From positions 65,867,594 through 65,931,593 of the forward strand of contig CM077024.1 in assembly GCA_039090855.1 (NCBI GenBank): 64,000 bases of DNA. Reading direction: 5' to 3'. Source of the DNA: Macrothele yani (taxonomy: Eukaryota > Arthropoda > Arachnida > Araneae > Macrothelidae). The position numbers and the translations under genes are program-made. Below are positions 1 to 11,264 of the stretch, one piece after another. The notes under the pieces are model-generated. The model was not told the DNA's origin. It was given only the letters and a program-made list of their open reading frames with translations, and ran no database searches. Every line of letters starts with the position of its first letter. The first letter of the stretch is position 1.

Positions 1-460
1 TAACCAGAATAAGAAACAAACCAACATTGAGTAAATGAGTATCAGACAGTGAATGTAGCAATAAGATGATGATTTTGGGAAGGGCTTGGGAAAATTCCGC
101 TGAAGACTAAGTGCTTAGAGGAGCTTTCTACAACAGAGCACAGAATCCCTTTAGCCTTTTTGGAAAGGATATGGAGGTTAATCACATCAGCATATTGTTT
201 TATATGCCTCTCTTCACTGTTTTGGACAGTTTTTTTCATGCGTATGGGTATGGGAGGCGCACACCTAACAGAATAGGCTACATTAGACCACAATTAGATG
301 CACAGAATACTCTATGCGGCTAACTAGTCTTTTAAAAAGAAGGAAATAGTAAAGCATGTGACTTTCTTTTTGAGTTGCAGTTTTTAACAAATTTATTCAC
401 ACATCATGCATTTCTGTTTTTTTGTTGTTTTTTTTACGCCCCTCAGAGCATAAATTTCCG

Positions 461-690
461 TCCCTGGTAGGACCATTCCACTCGGGAGGTATGGCCCTGC
501 AGACAACTCTGAATTGCCTGTATTTACTGTTCTTCACGTAACATTAATAACATCTGAAAACTTGAAAATTATATCATCTTGAATTTTGATGTGATTAATG
601 TTATGCAGAGAACAGTAAATACAGGCAATTCAGAGATGTCTGATTGCTATATTGACAATTCTGACATACCTCCAGTGTTGCAAGAATATT
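461..690. repeat. Imperfect palindrome (hairpin-forming)
   Basis: The stretch around 507-550 (reading GAATTGCCTGTATTTACTG) returns as its reverse complement at 595-635, and weaker pairing extends outward to about 465 and 685. The arms meet near 565-580, so the whole stretch can fold into a long stem with a short loop. No terminal repeats typical of a transposon superfamily and no clear target duplication were seen. It could be an old MITE or a small-RNA hairpin. Confidence 0.7.
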
Positions 691-1764
691 TCAATCACAG
701 TGATTTTGTACGATTTAGGACATGAGACGTCACTTTCTAGTTTGTAACGATGATTCTTAGGCAACTAGATCTGAAGTGAAGACTGTGGAGGGCTATTTAT
801 TCCAGGCTTGGGTAGCATAACCCTAACAGTCCATGCATTTGGGAATTTCTGTGGAGAAGGAAAAGCTTCTTAAAGAACTATAGATACTAGATGGTAGACA
901 GCATACCGTTAAAATGTTGCCCCCTATTTCCATGAGGCAGCTTCCTGCTAATAATATTGAGCAAAGTACGTACACTGCAGCACTGCCGGCGCTTTCCAGA
1001 TACCCAGCCACCCAAAGCATTTCAGGAGCAAACCCAATGATCAAAGAAAAGTGCCAAATATACTAAAGAAACAGATAGAGATACCTCCTCATTCCCCAGT
1101 TGAGAAAGACATTGGTTAATTGCAAGGAAAGGAAGTTGAAATCTGAAAGCGGTATTTTTATTATTATTAATGTCTAAACAGGTCAGTTGTATAAAGATTA
1201 AAATTAGCAGTTGCCACTCCCCATGTAACAACTGAATAAAATAAAGTGGCCAGTAGAAAAAGTTACTTTAGTTGCCATGCTCAAAAATCTGCCTGTTAAC
1301 TAGGACTGGTAGCCAGCCAAATTATTTTTTCATTGCTAAAGAATTTATTTGCATTTCTTAAAACACTCCTGTTAATTAGGAAATGCATTTTCAAGTAACC
1401 CAGCTTATCACGTGTGGTTAAACAGCCCAATTTCCTCTCCAAATGAGTGGGTGCAATCAATTGATAGATCCACTCTTCAAGAAAGGGGGCAGCTATTTTT
1501 GTTTTTTCACTTAAGTTGGGGCACCAGATAAATCGAGAAAGACACCTGTGGCTTTAGATGGAACTGTGACATCACAAGCTGTCGCCAGTAGCTTGTTTTT
1601 TTTTAAAGTTCAGTTTCTCTGAAAATGCATGGTTTCCCATTGCTTAGGCACTTGCTTAATCAACAAACAAAAAGGACATGAAGCATTTTTCCTTTTCTTT
1701 ACAAAAAGAAATTAAAAGTTCAAAATCTGGACTTTGCTTTTCGTAGCCATCTTTTATTCCACAT
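691..1764. other. No gene recognised
   Basis: AT-rich sequence with only short chance frames. No domain, repeat or terminal structure was recognised. The same holds for 1-460. Confidence 0.6.
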
Positions 1765-1776
1765 AGACCGCATTTC

Positions 1777-2013
1777 TTTTTTTCTTTTTTTTTTTTTTTT
1801 TTTTTTGATTGGAGGTTTAACGACCACAGTGAGCAACTCAATGGGCTATAAGCAGTCGCCCGTCTCTAATTTAGGGTCACTGGTTCCAGGGAAGGGAGAG
1901 AGCCAGTGCCTTAAGACAAACACAACATCCATGCCTCACCGGGATTCGAACCCGGACCCCTTTCGGACAAATGATCAGAGGCCATCGCTTAGACCACTGC
2001 GCCACCGGGCGGC
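1777..2013 (-). mobile_element. tRNA-derived SINE (family 1), full length
   Basis: The tRNA-like head lies at the right end. It reads on the minus strand with an A-box-like motif (GGCGCAGTGGTCTAAG) and a B box (GGTTCGAATCC), followed by a conserved body (CCTAAATTAG, GCTATAAGCAG in complement) and a poly-A tail seen as the T tract at 1777-1806. A perfect 12-bp target duplication, AGACCGCATTTC, flanks it at 1765-1776 and 2014-2025, which proves retroposition. Confidence 0.95.
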
Positions 2014-2025
2014 AGACCGCATTTC

Positions 2026-3130
2026 CTCTGCACATGTGCACACAATAGCTTTAACATTAGTTTTGCTTTAAACAAAATAAAATAATTCTTGATCTGCCCT
2101 TTAATACAGCAAAATGTTACTAAGGAATATGGAAATTCAAGTTTTTCAGTGTAATTAAATATCAAAAATCAGTACTGCATTGTTCGCCCTGCTGTGATAA
2201 TTTTATGGGTCACAGAAATGGCCAATTCCATCACAGGCAGATTAAGTACTGCTTTTGAAATTTAATTTAGCTTTAAAACAGTGGAAGGAAAAAAAAATAC
2301 TTTCTGTACTGATTGGTTTTCAAAAACAGACTCTTAGAAATAGCAAAAACTACACTTCACTATAAAAGATTCTTAAAATACAAAATCACTCTTTTTCAGT
2401 ATTACTGAAGATATGAAGAATGAGAAACATAATAAGAAAAATAAAAAAAAATGTGAAAATAACCAGAAAGGGAGAAAAAACACATCTGAGGGTAAGGAAA
2501 ATTTGAAAATTACAGAACATTTTCATCTCTGCTAAAACAATCATTTTCAGGTGGCAGACGGATGAAGAAGCCCAAATTATTTCGAACAAATGTCAGACTA
2601 ATAAAAACATCCAATAAACAATTCCCAAAATGTTTAATGAAAATAAACTTCACACAAATGTTGAATAACATTATTTCACAAAGATTTTCTATTTACGTTG
2701 TACATTCAACATTTCCCATATTCCGGTAGCAGATCGACGATTCCCATGGTAACTACAAAGAATTCATTGCATTTCGAGTGTCTGTGGTGGTAGCAAACAG
2801 GAAAAATGACAAATCATTAAAATTCTACCAATACTGTTTTTTTTCTGGGGGGGGGGGGGGGGATTCCTGACATTGGGTTAAAAAACCATACACAATCCCA
2901 CTGAATCTGGACATTTGGCCACTCTGCATGTGCTCTTATCGTCACTATGATATTTTCAACACCTGTGAAGGTTCATCAATGGTTTTACCATATTATTTAT
3001 TAGAACAACACAGGAAATTACGGAATTTTTTTCTGACATAGCCCTACGTTTAACTCCACAGATATAGTATGGGGGTGACTTACAGCTGACAGCCTGTGAC
3101 AAAAATATGTCCCAACTGAAATCACTATAG
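2026..3130. other. No gene recognised; G homopolymer
   Basis: AT-rich non-coding sequence. The only special feature is a run of about 16 G at roughly 2847-2862. No open frame resembles a known family. Confidence 0.6.
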
Positions 3131-3412
3131 CGCTAAAAATATGTGCCGCACACTAATGGCAAACCTTCCAAATGTGGCCCAGAAATAGTTTTCTGAAGTG
3201 ACGATAGACGGCAACATGTTATCGCTACATCGTAAAGCGTTGCGTTACGTTGTGACAAAGGAAGTGAATAATATGGATTAAAGGTGGCCCTTAAAAGGAC
3301 CTTTATGAATGTACATTGTGGCATATGTGTGAAATATTTATTATGATGGAAGAATAAGTTTTCCTCATGAACATGAAACTGTCTACCTAGCAGAATAAAA
3401 GCAAGAAAAGTT

Positions 3413-4035
3413 TTATCTGCCAAGGAAGAACTTCCTGATCGCACGAATCAGGACTTCAAAGCAGTGTTCTGAGGAAAGACGGCAATTCCGTTGGAATAAA
3501 TATTCCATAAGATGATCTGCCAAGTACATTTTGTGGTTGCCCTGTGTTAATTTATGTTTCAGGGGACGCCAATTGCTCTCTACTCCTTGTGTATGCGCCC
3601 CTGTGATGGGATCAATGAAGTTGAGGGAGTGGTTGACCATTAAATAAGCGTAGCCACAGGTTTGGAGATTGTGATATGCAGCCCACTGGTCTATCATAAT
3701 GGTTGTTCCTGTCTCGACGTGTTTGATGATGAGGGGCAGCAATGTCTCTGCAGATCCTGTTGTTATCAGGGCAGATCTCCACCCTTTGGCTTCGTCCACT
3801 TCGACGATGATTCCATCACCACCAAGCCTTCCTACTATATCCATAGGAATGTGAGCATAAAAAAAAACATACCAAGAGTGACGTAAGTAGCTATAACGCA
3901 TTTAACGTGAAAGGAGAAGAGGTGAAGTGCTACCGTGGTGCAATCTATCGGAGCGGGCCACTTTTGGAAGGTTAGTCCACTAATCGTGTTAGCGTATTCA
4001 TAAACAGTACGGAGTCCAATTCGCGTAATGCACAA
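3413..4035 (-). pseudogene. Merlin (ISXO2-like) transposase relic
   Basis: The frame at 3413-3901 encodes 162 residues of an ISXO2-like DDE transposase, the domain of Merlin DNA transposons. The triad is visible: D36 in VEVDE, D71 in IMIDQW and E108 in GVESNW, together with the conserved VNHSLNF..P.TGAHT block. The first two aspartates are only 35 residues apart, and the segment that normally follows the first DE(S/A)K motif is missing. I infer an internal deletion of roughly 30 residues. Upstream, another frame (3835-4035) gives family-like text (RTVYEYAN, ISGLTFQKWPAPID), so a frameshift separates the N-terminal part. No terminal inverted repeats were found. It is a dead copy. Confidence 0.85.
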
Positions 4036-4369
4036 TACATCGTGGGCATGACGTGATGCTCCCCCCTTGTGCGAGGGAGATGACGCAACATTTCCGGGTG
4101 TGCCGCCATTTCTGACTCAGTCTCGGTCGATCTCGGCAACCGTGAGCGCAAAATGACTGTGTGTGATATCGTTTTAAAGCTCTTGATGAGATCTATTCAA
4201 ATATACAAACAACATTTTGCAGTGGTTTGAACTGAACATTTTAAAAATTGTTTTCTTCTAAACCAATGAACACTTTTGACAATGTTGCGGTTTACCTGGA
4301 CAACCATGAGTGCAAAACAACTGTGTATGGTATCATTTTAAAGTTCTCTACAAGATCTATTCAAATATA

Positions 4370-6101
4370 CACTGGTGTGCAAAAATTAAGGATGAAGAGG
4401 AGAAATTAGCATAACAGCGGAACGAGCAGGCAGAATGGACCGAAAGACCACTCAGGAGATAGACTAGAGTCCGGTACGGTAGGGCATGCGCATATATGCA
4501 GCATGACGGGGGGGGGGGGGTCGGAAGGATATAAAGCACACAAACGGTGTACGCTCAGCAATTCAGTGAAAGCTATTGCACGGTGTACATCGGGCTGCCA
4601 CCGTGTGATATGGCAAACAGGCAATCCAGTAGACAACATCTGGACGACTCTACCCGAGGTTGCGTCATTGGGAAGTTGGAAGAAGGTCAAAGTGTGACTA
4701 GTGTGGCCGAGAAGTTCAGGATATAAAGCACACGGGCGGTGTACGCTTAGCAATTCGGTGAAACCTATTGCACGGTGTACATCGGTTTGAACGACGTCGA
4801 GTTGCTGCCACCGTGTGATATGGCAAAACAGGCAATCCAGTAGACGACATCTGGATGACTTTGCCAGAGGTTGCGTCATTGGGAAGTAGAAAGGAGGTCA
4901 AAGTGTGCCTAGTGTGGCCGAGGAGTTCGGGATCGCTCACAGCATCGTTTCATGAGCTTGGAGAGCATTTCAAACGACAGGAACAGCTGTCCGAGAGTTC
5001 AGCAGTAGTCATCCACGAGAAACCACGGCGGCGGACGACCAGTATATTATCCTACAGGCAAGAAGAGACAGACGGCAGACAGCGGGAGAAATCGCAAGGC
5101 ACATGCAACAGACAACTGGACATCCGTTATCGCATTTTACTGCGGCCAGGAGGCTGCACAAAGGTGGTCTATTAGCATGACGACCAGTACGGTGTGTGCC
5201 ATTAACGCCTGCTCATCAGAGACGGCGGTTCCTGTGGTGCCAGGAACACAAGTTCTGGACACATCAGCAATGGGGTTGAGTTCTCTTTACGGATGAGAGC
5301 TGATTTAGTCTGACGAGCGATTTTGGACGTACACACATCTGGAGAGAGCAGGGAACACACAATTACACCTACAACAACATCGAAAGGGACCGGTTTGGAG
5401 GCGTCAGAGTTCTCCTTTGGGGCGGTATCGTGCTTGGTAGCCGTACTGACCTCCACATCTTCCAAGGAGGTTCAGTCACTGGTGTCCGCTATTGTATCGA
5501 GGTTCTCCTACTTCGCGTGCGTCTGTTTAGAGGTGCTGTGGGTCCTGAGTTCCTCTTCATAGATGACAACGATACACCTCATCATACAGTGGCTGTCACA
5601 GAGCTGTTGGAGAGTGAAGATATTCAACGCATGGATTGGTCCGCAAGGTCCCCGGACTTAAATCCAATCGAACATGTCTGGGACCTTCTTGGGAGACACT
5701 TGGCAGCACGCCATCAGCAACTATTCTGCAGCTGTGATTGGCGCTACAAGAGGAATGGGCCGCGATGCCTCAACAGCTCCTTGACAACCTCGTCCTCAGC
5801 ATGGACAGACGTTGTAAATCCTGCAACGCAGTCAGGGATGATCATATCCCCTACTAAAGACCGTATTTTTCTTGGCAGCCGCCTGTCACATGTATGTTTC
5901 TGTCTTCTGTCCAGTTGTGCTCAAAGCTACCTTTTCAATAAAGTGCCTTTGGATTAGTTGTTTGGACAGTTTTGCTCACTTGTCCCATATTCTTACATTT
6001 TGGGGATCTTATGGTATGGTATGATTTGATTCAATGTGGAGCACTTCTGCACGATGCTACATTCGAAAAACCGTCTCATCCTTAATTTTTGCACGCCAGT
6101 G
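4370..6101 (+). mobile_element. Tc1-like transposon, family A copy 1
   Basis: The left end CACTGGTGTGCAAAAATTAA and right end (reverse complement CACTGGCGTGCAAAAATTAA) form terminal inverted repeats (TIRs), and the element is flanked by TA at 4368-4369 and 6102-6103. The interior matches copies at 18554 and 47842. This copy is 1732 bp, longer than the others (about 1555-1577 bp), because the region holding the promoter and transposase N-terminus is tandemly duplicated: 4527-4718 and 4719-4927. A run of G at 4507-4520 lies in the 5' leader. Confidence 0.95.
4797..5857 (+). pseudogene. Tc1-like transposase, family A copy 1, degraded
   Basis: Fragments in different frames match the transposase of the better copy at 18839. 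They include the helix-turn-helix N-terminus, the catalytic start near 5280 (where TDESRF is expected), DDNDTPHH near 5566 and the SPDLNPIEHVWD motif near 5650. Frameshifts and stops break the frame many times. Where the two sister copies have an in-frame TGA, this copy has GGA (4980-4982), a glycine codon. It cannot encode an active enzyme. Confidence 0.85.
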
Positions 6102-6249
6102 TATAAAGAATATATCACAGTGGTTTAAACTAAAATTTAAAAAAATTGTTTTTGTGTGAATGGGTTAACATTTTCGACAATGCTGTGGAATTTGCAGAAT
6201 GAACGCAAGCAAAAGCGGAGAAAATCAAAACGAGAGGCAACTTTACACA

Positions 6250-7886
6250 TCATAGACCTGTGTTGGATATAACCAATTAAATAAACACTTTGAAACAATA
6301 CTTGACTAGCTCATTTCATCTCTCCGATCAGCGAGTCGTAATCCTATATTCCAAACTGACAGCTCAATCAGAACTGAAACTACCTGGGTTGTTTTCTTCT
6401 GTTGAGTGGTTAAGAATTGTTGCAAGTCTGCAAAACAAAGTGACCAGGTTGATATCCCATTTTCTTCGTCTGAGCCAGGGTAGATGTATGGCCGGTTCAG
6501 TAGTGGCAACAACACAGTACCACAAAATGATTCTGCCATGACATATGAAATTTATTTTTGAAAGCTATACAGCCTATTTTTATTTTGACACTAGAAAGAA
6601 AACTCAAAATAAAAGGAAAAATTAGAATAGCTCTAACAGAATGGAAGCAGCTTTGAAACATTATGTCTGAACATTTTTGACCAGCAGTAACTCACCAGAA
6701 ACTGCTAGAGAAACTGAAAACAAGCAATCTTTAGTATATGAAGGTCACAGCACAAATTGTTGAAATACTGCTGACCATTATGTCAAGCAAATGGTCAGAA
6801 GTTACGAGAATACAAGCGTGGGCAATATTCTAGATGACAACACAATGCTTATGAAAAAATGACTTTAGAAAATAGGCAGCAAATAAAGTAAGCTACAGTA
6901 CTACTTAAAATTTTGACTCATCCACTGCTATCAATTTATGGCAGAGAGATTTTATTCAAAAACACAGAGAAAGACCAAATAAAAATAATTTGTTTTGGTT
7001 GATGAAAAGTATAACTGTTAAGATTATATTTATGCAATAAATTGCACTGTACAAGAGACAGTGGGCCCTTGTAACTACTAAACTTAAATTTACCATCGTC
7101 TAAATGTATGAAAGGTGTGCAGTGATGAAATGTGTATAAAACATGAAATACCCATAGTAAAGTGGCCACTAGATTTCGATTACCCATTGGCCAATGGTCA
7201 CTTGAAAAAATCACCAATTTTAACCTTTATAGTCATAGTTTTTGGGCTTGAGCCCTATCTTGTAATATAAAATTCAGGCTCAGGCTGACATCATGGATGC
7301 CCATAGCGTAGTTTTCAGGTGGGGTCAAACAGAAATTGCAACTACTAATAACATACACAAACACCACATGCATATTTTCATTGTGCCTCCTTATGTAATC
7401 CATTTTTACTACACGCCATGAAACCTAGAAGAAAAAAGTACCCTGAAGACAAAGTTCTGCAAGAAACTACTTGAGATCTTTGCCCAGCAGTGAATGGCTG
7501 CTGCAGAGGATGATAGATACCATAGTTTTCATTACTGTGCACATATGCACGCTGTGCTCCAACATGCCATGGGAAATTTCAATATTATAATTTTCAACTG
7601 CAAATTTAGACTTTTTCTGCGGTAAATTTCCAACATTTTTTTCAATTTTTACTGCAAACATACACACATCTAGAAGCTCACTAAAAAATTAATTAATCAA
7701 ATTAGCCTCATTGCAAAAACCTTTGTAGTGACAACTAAGCACTGAAATAGAATAAGATTTCCAGGGGAGGGCAACTCTCTTGCCCCCCTCCCCATATGGC
7801 TAACATACTTCGAGTCCAGGCGGGGACGGGCCCTTAACCACCTGGGCTCTCAAATCGAGCCGAAAGCAAACTCAAACTAAGCACTG
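6250..7886. other. No gene recognised
   Basis: AT-rich DNA with only short unconvincing frames. A short G/C hairpin (GGGAGGGCAA with TTGCCCCCCTCCC) sits near 7766-7795. No terminal repeat pair was found. Confidence 0.55.
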
Positions 7887-7894
7887 CTCCACAC

Positions 7895-8053
7895 CAGTGG
7901 CGTAGCCAGAAATTTCTGAAGGAGGGGGGATTTCCTTGGGTTTGGTTCATTGGTGAAAGCCTCGTATACACGTATATATCGCTTTAAATTCGTGCTGTCT
8001 CCCCTCAAGGGAGTGGTTCAAATCCTGACACCCCCCCCCCGGCTATGCCACTG
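7895..8053. mobile_element. hAT-type MITE, 159 bp
   Basis: Its ends, CAGTGGCGTAGCCAG on the left and GGCTATGCCACTG on the right, are inverted repeats of hAT type. An exact 8-bp target duplication, CTCCACAC, flanks it at 7887-7894 and 8054-8061; 8 bp is the hAT signature. It is too short to encode anything. A second, broken copy of the family is at 32684-32753. Confidence 0.93.
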
Positions 8054-8061
8054 CTCCACAC

Positions 8062-8998
8062 CACAGATAGCAGGAACAAGCATCCAAACTGATGGAAAAA
8101 TAAGCACTTTTAAATGGCACTTTCTATGCGTAACATACACCAGTCATTCGATAACTTGCATAAAAACACTAGTGATTTTACTTTTTTTTTTACTTAAACA
8201 TCAGAAAAAAGTTTAACACTTGCACTGAAACTGTAAGCTTTTTTCTCCCATCTACCCTACACCACTTACCTTACGCTACTTACTCACAATGACCTATAAT
8301 AGAACACTTTTCAGAACGACAATAATCTTAAATAGCTCAAAAACACTGATTTTCGAAAGGTTTCTTCAAAATACAGGTGTCGTTTACTGCAAACTTCACT
8401 ACAAAGAAATATTCATACCAAACAAAACGTAGACCCAGTTTGAAACAGATGATTTTTAACATTTAAAAATTGGGCATTAATAAATCAAATCGCAATTAAT
8501 TAGTAGCAAACTTAAACAAGAAAGGCATTCTAATGTAATAAAAACTTCACCAGAAGTTAAACATCTAAAACAGTGACAGGTGATCGCACTTGTCATCAAC
8601 TGACCTACAAAAAATGTTGACTAAATGCTACTCACCACCACAGCAAGCAAACAATTCCTTAAAATCATGGTTCAGCTGAACAACGAACCCAATTACTATT
8701 AGAAAGTAAATTCTTTAAAAGAATTACAAATTTACTATAGGTAACGATAAACAAAATTCCCTTAGCAACACAATCAACAAGTGGTATAACAATTTTCAGC
8801 CCGTAACTCAGTAGCACTAGCAGGTAGTAAAATGCACGGTAAAGTAGCGCCATCCAGTGACCATACAAGGAACACCATGAGGAACACGAAAATATCGAAA
8901 CAGTAATTGAATCGATTTGAGGTACTCAGAGCCATCGAGATCCTCTATGCTCAGAGCAAACTATGCAGGGTGTTTTCAGGAAGGTATGGTTGTCAACA
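8062..8998. other. No gene recognised
   Basis: AT-rich non-coding sequence with no supported feature. Confidence 0.55.
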
Positions 8999-9011
8999 TA
9001 AATAAGCCTTT

Positions 9012-9242
9012 TTTTTTTTTTTTTTTTTTTTTGATTGGAGGTTTAACGACCACCGTGAGCAACTCAAATGGGCTATAAGCAGTCGCCCGTCCCTAATTTA
9101 GGGTCACTGGTTCCAGGGAAGGGAGAGAGCCAGTGCCGTAAGACAAACACAACATCCATGCCTGACCGGGATTCGAACCCGGACCCCTTACGGACGAATG
9201 ATCAGAGGCCAACGCCTTAGACCACTGCGCCACCGGGGCGGC
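9012..9242 (-). mobile_element. tRNA-derived SINE (family 1), full length
   Basis: Same head, body and tail as the copy at 1777. The T tract is at 9009-9032. The target duplication TAAATAAGCCTTT lies at 8999-9011 and 9243-9255. Confidence 0.95.
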
Positions 9243-9329
9243 TAAATAAGCCTTTAACGATGACACAAATACACGTTTACATCTTTTTTCTAATTCCTAA
9301 GGCTTGGCTGTTACTCGCTGCCGTGTGAA

Positions 9330-10200
9330 CAGTGGCGTAGCGGAAAAACCGAGGTCCCCCCGCAAAGAGTGTTTTCGGGGCCCTTTTGCAAAAATCCATT
9401 AGTCTTTAATTACTCAAAATTTTCTCTTCGATATTATTAACTATGCTTTACGAGTGTTTTAATAAATCAAATTCTTTGAAACCTACGAATATTTTTCGTA
9501 ATTTCAAAATCATTCCGCTTTATTGCGTGAAACACAAACGAGTACGTTCTAATTAAAATAATCGTCCTACTTTTATACCGATACAAATTACAACAAATTA
9601 TGTACTTGCGTCAAAGTTAATCATATCATGCAAAATTTGTTATTTTAAAGAACTAAGGCCAGCTTTTTGAAATGACTCACGATTGCACACACAAAACATG
9701 GACTACTGTGTGACAGTGTCTAATGACGTTTTACACGAAATGTCGCAACATAAGTAAGAAAATAACCAAGTAATGATTAAGAACTGTAGCGCCACCCCGG
9801 TGGCGCAGTGGTCTAAGGCGCTGGCCTCTGATCATTCATCCGTAAGGGGTCCGGGTTCGAATCCCGGTCAGGCATGGATGTTGTGTTTGTCTTACGGCAC
9901 TGGCTCTCTCCCTTCCCTGGAACCAGTGACCCTAAATTAGGGACGGGCGACTGCTTATAGCCCATTGAGTTGCTCACGGTGGTCGTTAAACCTACAATCA
10001 AAAAAAAAAAAAAAAAAAGAACTGTAGCACAAGAAAAACGTAAAACTACTTAAATTCTTTACTCTGGATATAAAGAACATACTTAACATGATGCCGCAAT
10101 GTTTTGCCCATAGTAAAAAAAATCTTTTGACTCTGTTATAAAAAAAAAAAAAAGACACAGATCTTTGAATTTTCTCTCCCCCGAAAAACACTTTTCAGTT
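9330..10200. other. hAT-like left terminus, then no gene
   Basis: CAGTGGCGTAGCGG at 9330 resembles the hAT MITE terminus at 7895, but no matching right end or 8-bp duplication was found. The rest, apart from the SINE at 9791, is AT-rich with no supported feature. Confidence 0.4.
9791..10016 (+). mobile_element. tRNA-derived SINE (family 1), full length
   Basis: Forward copy: head GCCACCCCGGTGGCGCAGTG, B box GGTTCGAATCCC, body with CTAAATTAGGGACGG and a poly-A tail at about 10000. The 12-bp target duplication AAGAACTGTAGC is at 9779-9790 and 10017-10028. It is the clearest reference copy for the family in this window. Confidence 0.96.
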
Positions 10201-10241
10201 CATTTACAGGGTGTCCGAGAATTATTAGACACATTGCAAAA

Positions 10242-10965
10242 TTATATAAAACAAAACATTAAACAGATAGAAAGAAACTGACTGTACCAACTTACAATAT
10301 AACTACACAAGTTAATAAATTTCGATGTGAGATCCCTTTGTTGCTCGTAGTCGTCCAAGCGATACTCGATTTCATGCCATGTGTTGGCAAGCATCTGAGG
10401 AGTTATGGAATTAATAGCAGCTGCGATACGCTGCTTCAGTTCCTGCAAATCAGTGCAAGGCGTCTGATAGACACGATCCTTCACATAACCCCACACGAAA
10501 TAACCCAATGGAGTTAGATCTGGAGAACGAGGAGGCCACGGAATGGGACCACCACGCGGAATCCCTCTGTTGGGGAAATGCTCATTTAGGCACTTACATA
10601 CACACGTTGACCGATGCAGAGGCGCGCCGCGCCGTCTTGTTGGAAAACGACGTTGTCATATCTTTTGATCTGGGGTATAGCGAAATTTTCTATGACATCC
10701 AAGTAAATGTCACCATTTATGGTTTTTTCGCAAAAGAAGAAAGGGCCAATCACGTCTCTTTTTGATAGGGCGCACCACACATTAACTTTTGGAGAATCAC
10801 GTCCCAGTTCAATAGCAGCATGAGGCGGTTTACTGCCCCATATGATGGCCATATCCTACAGTTGTGACGATCCATAATACCTGCTACATGAAATGTGGAT
10901 TCATCACTAAAAATTACAGTACTGAGAAAGTTTTCGTCGTTTTTCACTCGATTCAGCATATCCAC
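10242..10965 (-). pseudogene. Mariner-like (DUF4817-type) transposase relic
   Basis: Read on the minus strand, overlapping frames give FSDESTFHV, then RDSPKVNVWCALSKRDVIGP with FFFCEKTINGDIYLDV, FQQDGA, GGPIPWPPRSPDLTPL and WGYVKD, ending in ITPQMLANTWHEIEYRLDDY. This order matches an insect-type Tc1/mariner superfamily transposase often annotated with DUF4817. The first two catalytic aspartates (SDE and QQDGA) remain. The third motif reads SPDLTPLGYF, so the expected aspartate is glycine. Frameshifts occur between the pieces, and the N-terminal DNA-binding part is missing. The 3' end carries ACAGGGTGTCCGAGAATTAT in complement-side position near 10206, a likely terminus. Confidence 0.85.
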
Positions 10966-11129
10966 AGCGAAATCGTAAGTCGTTAACCAACCGTTTTATG
11001 GTACTAGAAATTGATTTAGCTTGATCTCGACTTTAGGAAAATTCGTTTAGTGGGTTAAATAACCACCCCGAATCACCACGTTGTTAGTGTAGTGTCATGA
11101 CGTCGTCCCATTAGACGTTGGCGCGCGGT

Positions 11130-11252
11130 CACGCCATCTGTCTCATTACGTCACGCGTTGTGTGTGGATCCTATTAAAGTTTCATGACGTCACACTCTTG
11201 CGAGCAGATGGTCGCGATTCCCATCTGCCTCATTACGTCACGCGTTATGTGC
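11130..11252. repeat. Short direct repeat with TGACGTCA cores
   Basis: CATTACGTCACGCGTT occurs at about 11144 and again near 11231, each preceded by CCATCTG. The palindrome TGACGTCA or close variants occur several times nearby. This may be an edge of the array that follows. Confidence 0.6.
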
Positions 11253-11264
11253 GTATGTTCGTCC

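Larger units (their letters stand above)
4138..6210. repeat. 164-bp tandem repeat interrupted by a Tc1 element
   Basis: A unit starting AACCGTGAGCGCAAAATGAC at 4138 recurs at 4302 (AACCATGAGTGCAAAACAAC), a spacing of 164 bp. The second unit breaks off at 4369 and resumes at 6102 after a Tc1 element. A third, weak copy starts near 6197 (GAATGAACGCAAGCAAAAGC). The pieces of unit two join in register once the Tc1 is removed, giving an in-window proof of the insertion. Confidence 0.85.

Noticed and set aside
1937..2013. tRNA gene suggested by A and B boxes
   Set aside because: The head is part of a dispersed SINE with a body, poly-A tail and target duplication; the same applies to all similar heads in the window.
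7766..7795. Terminator-like G/C hairpin
   Set aside because: The setting is eukaryotic and no gene precedes it.
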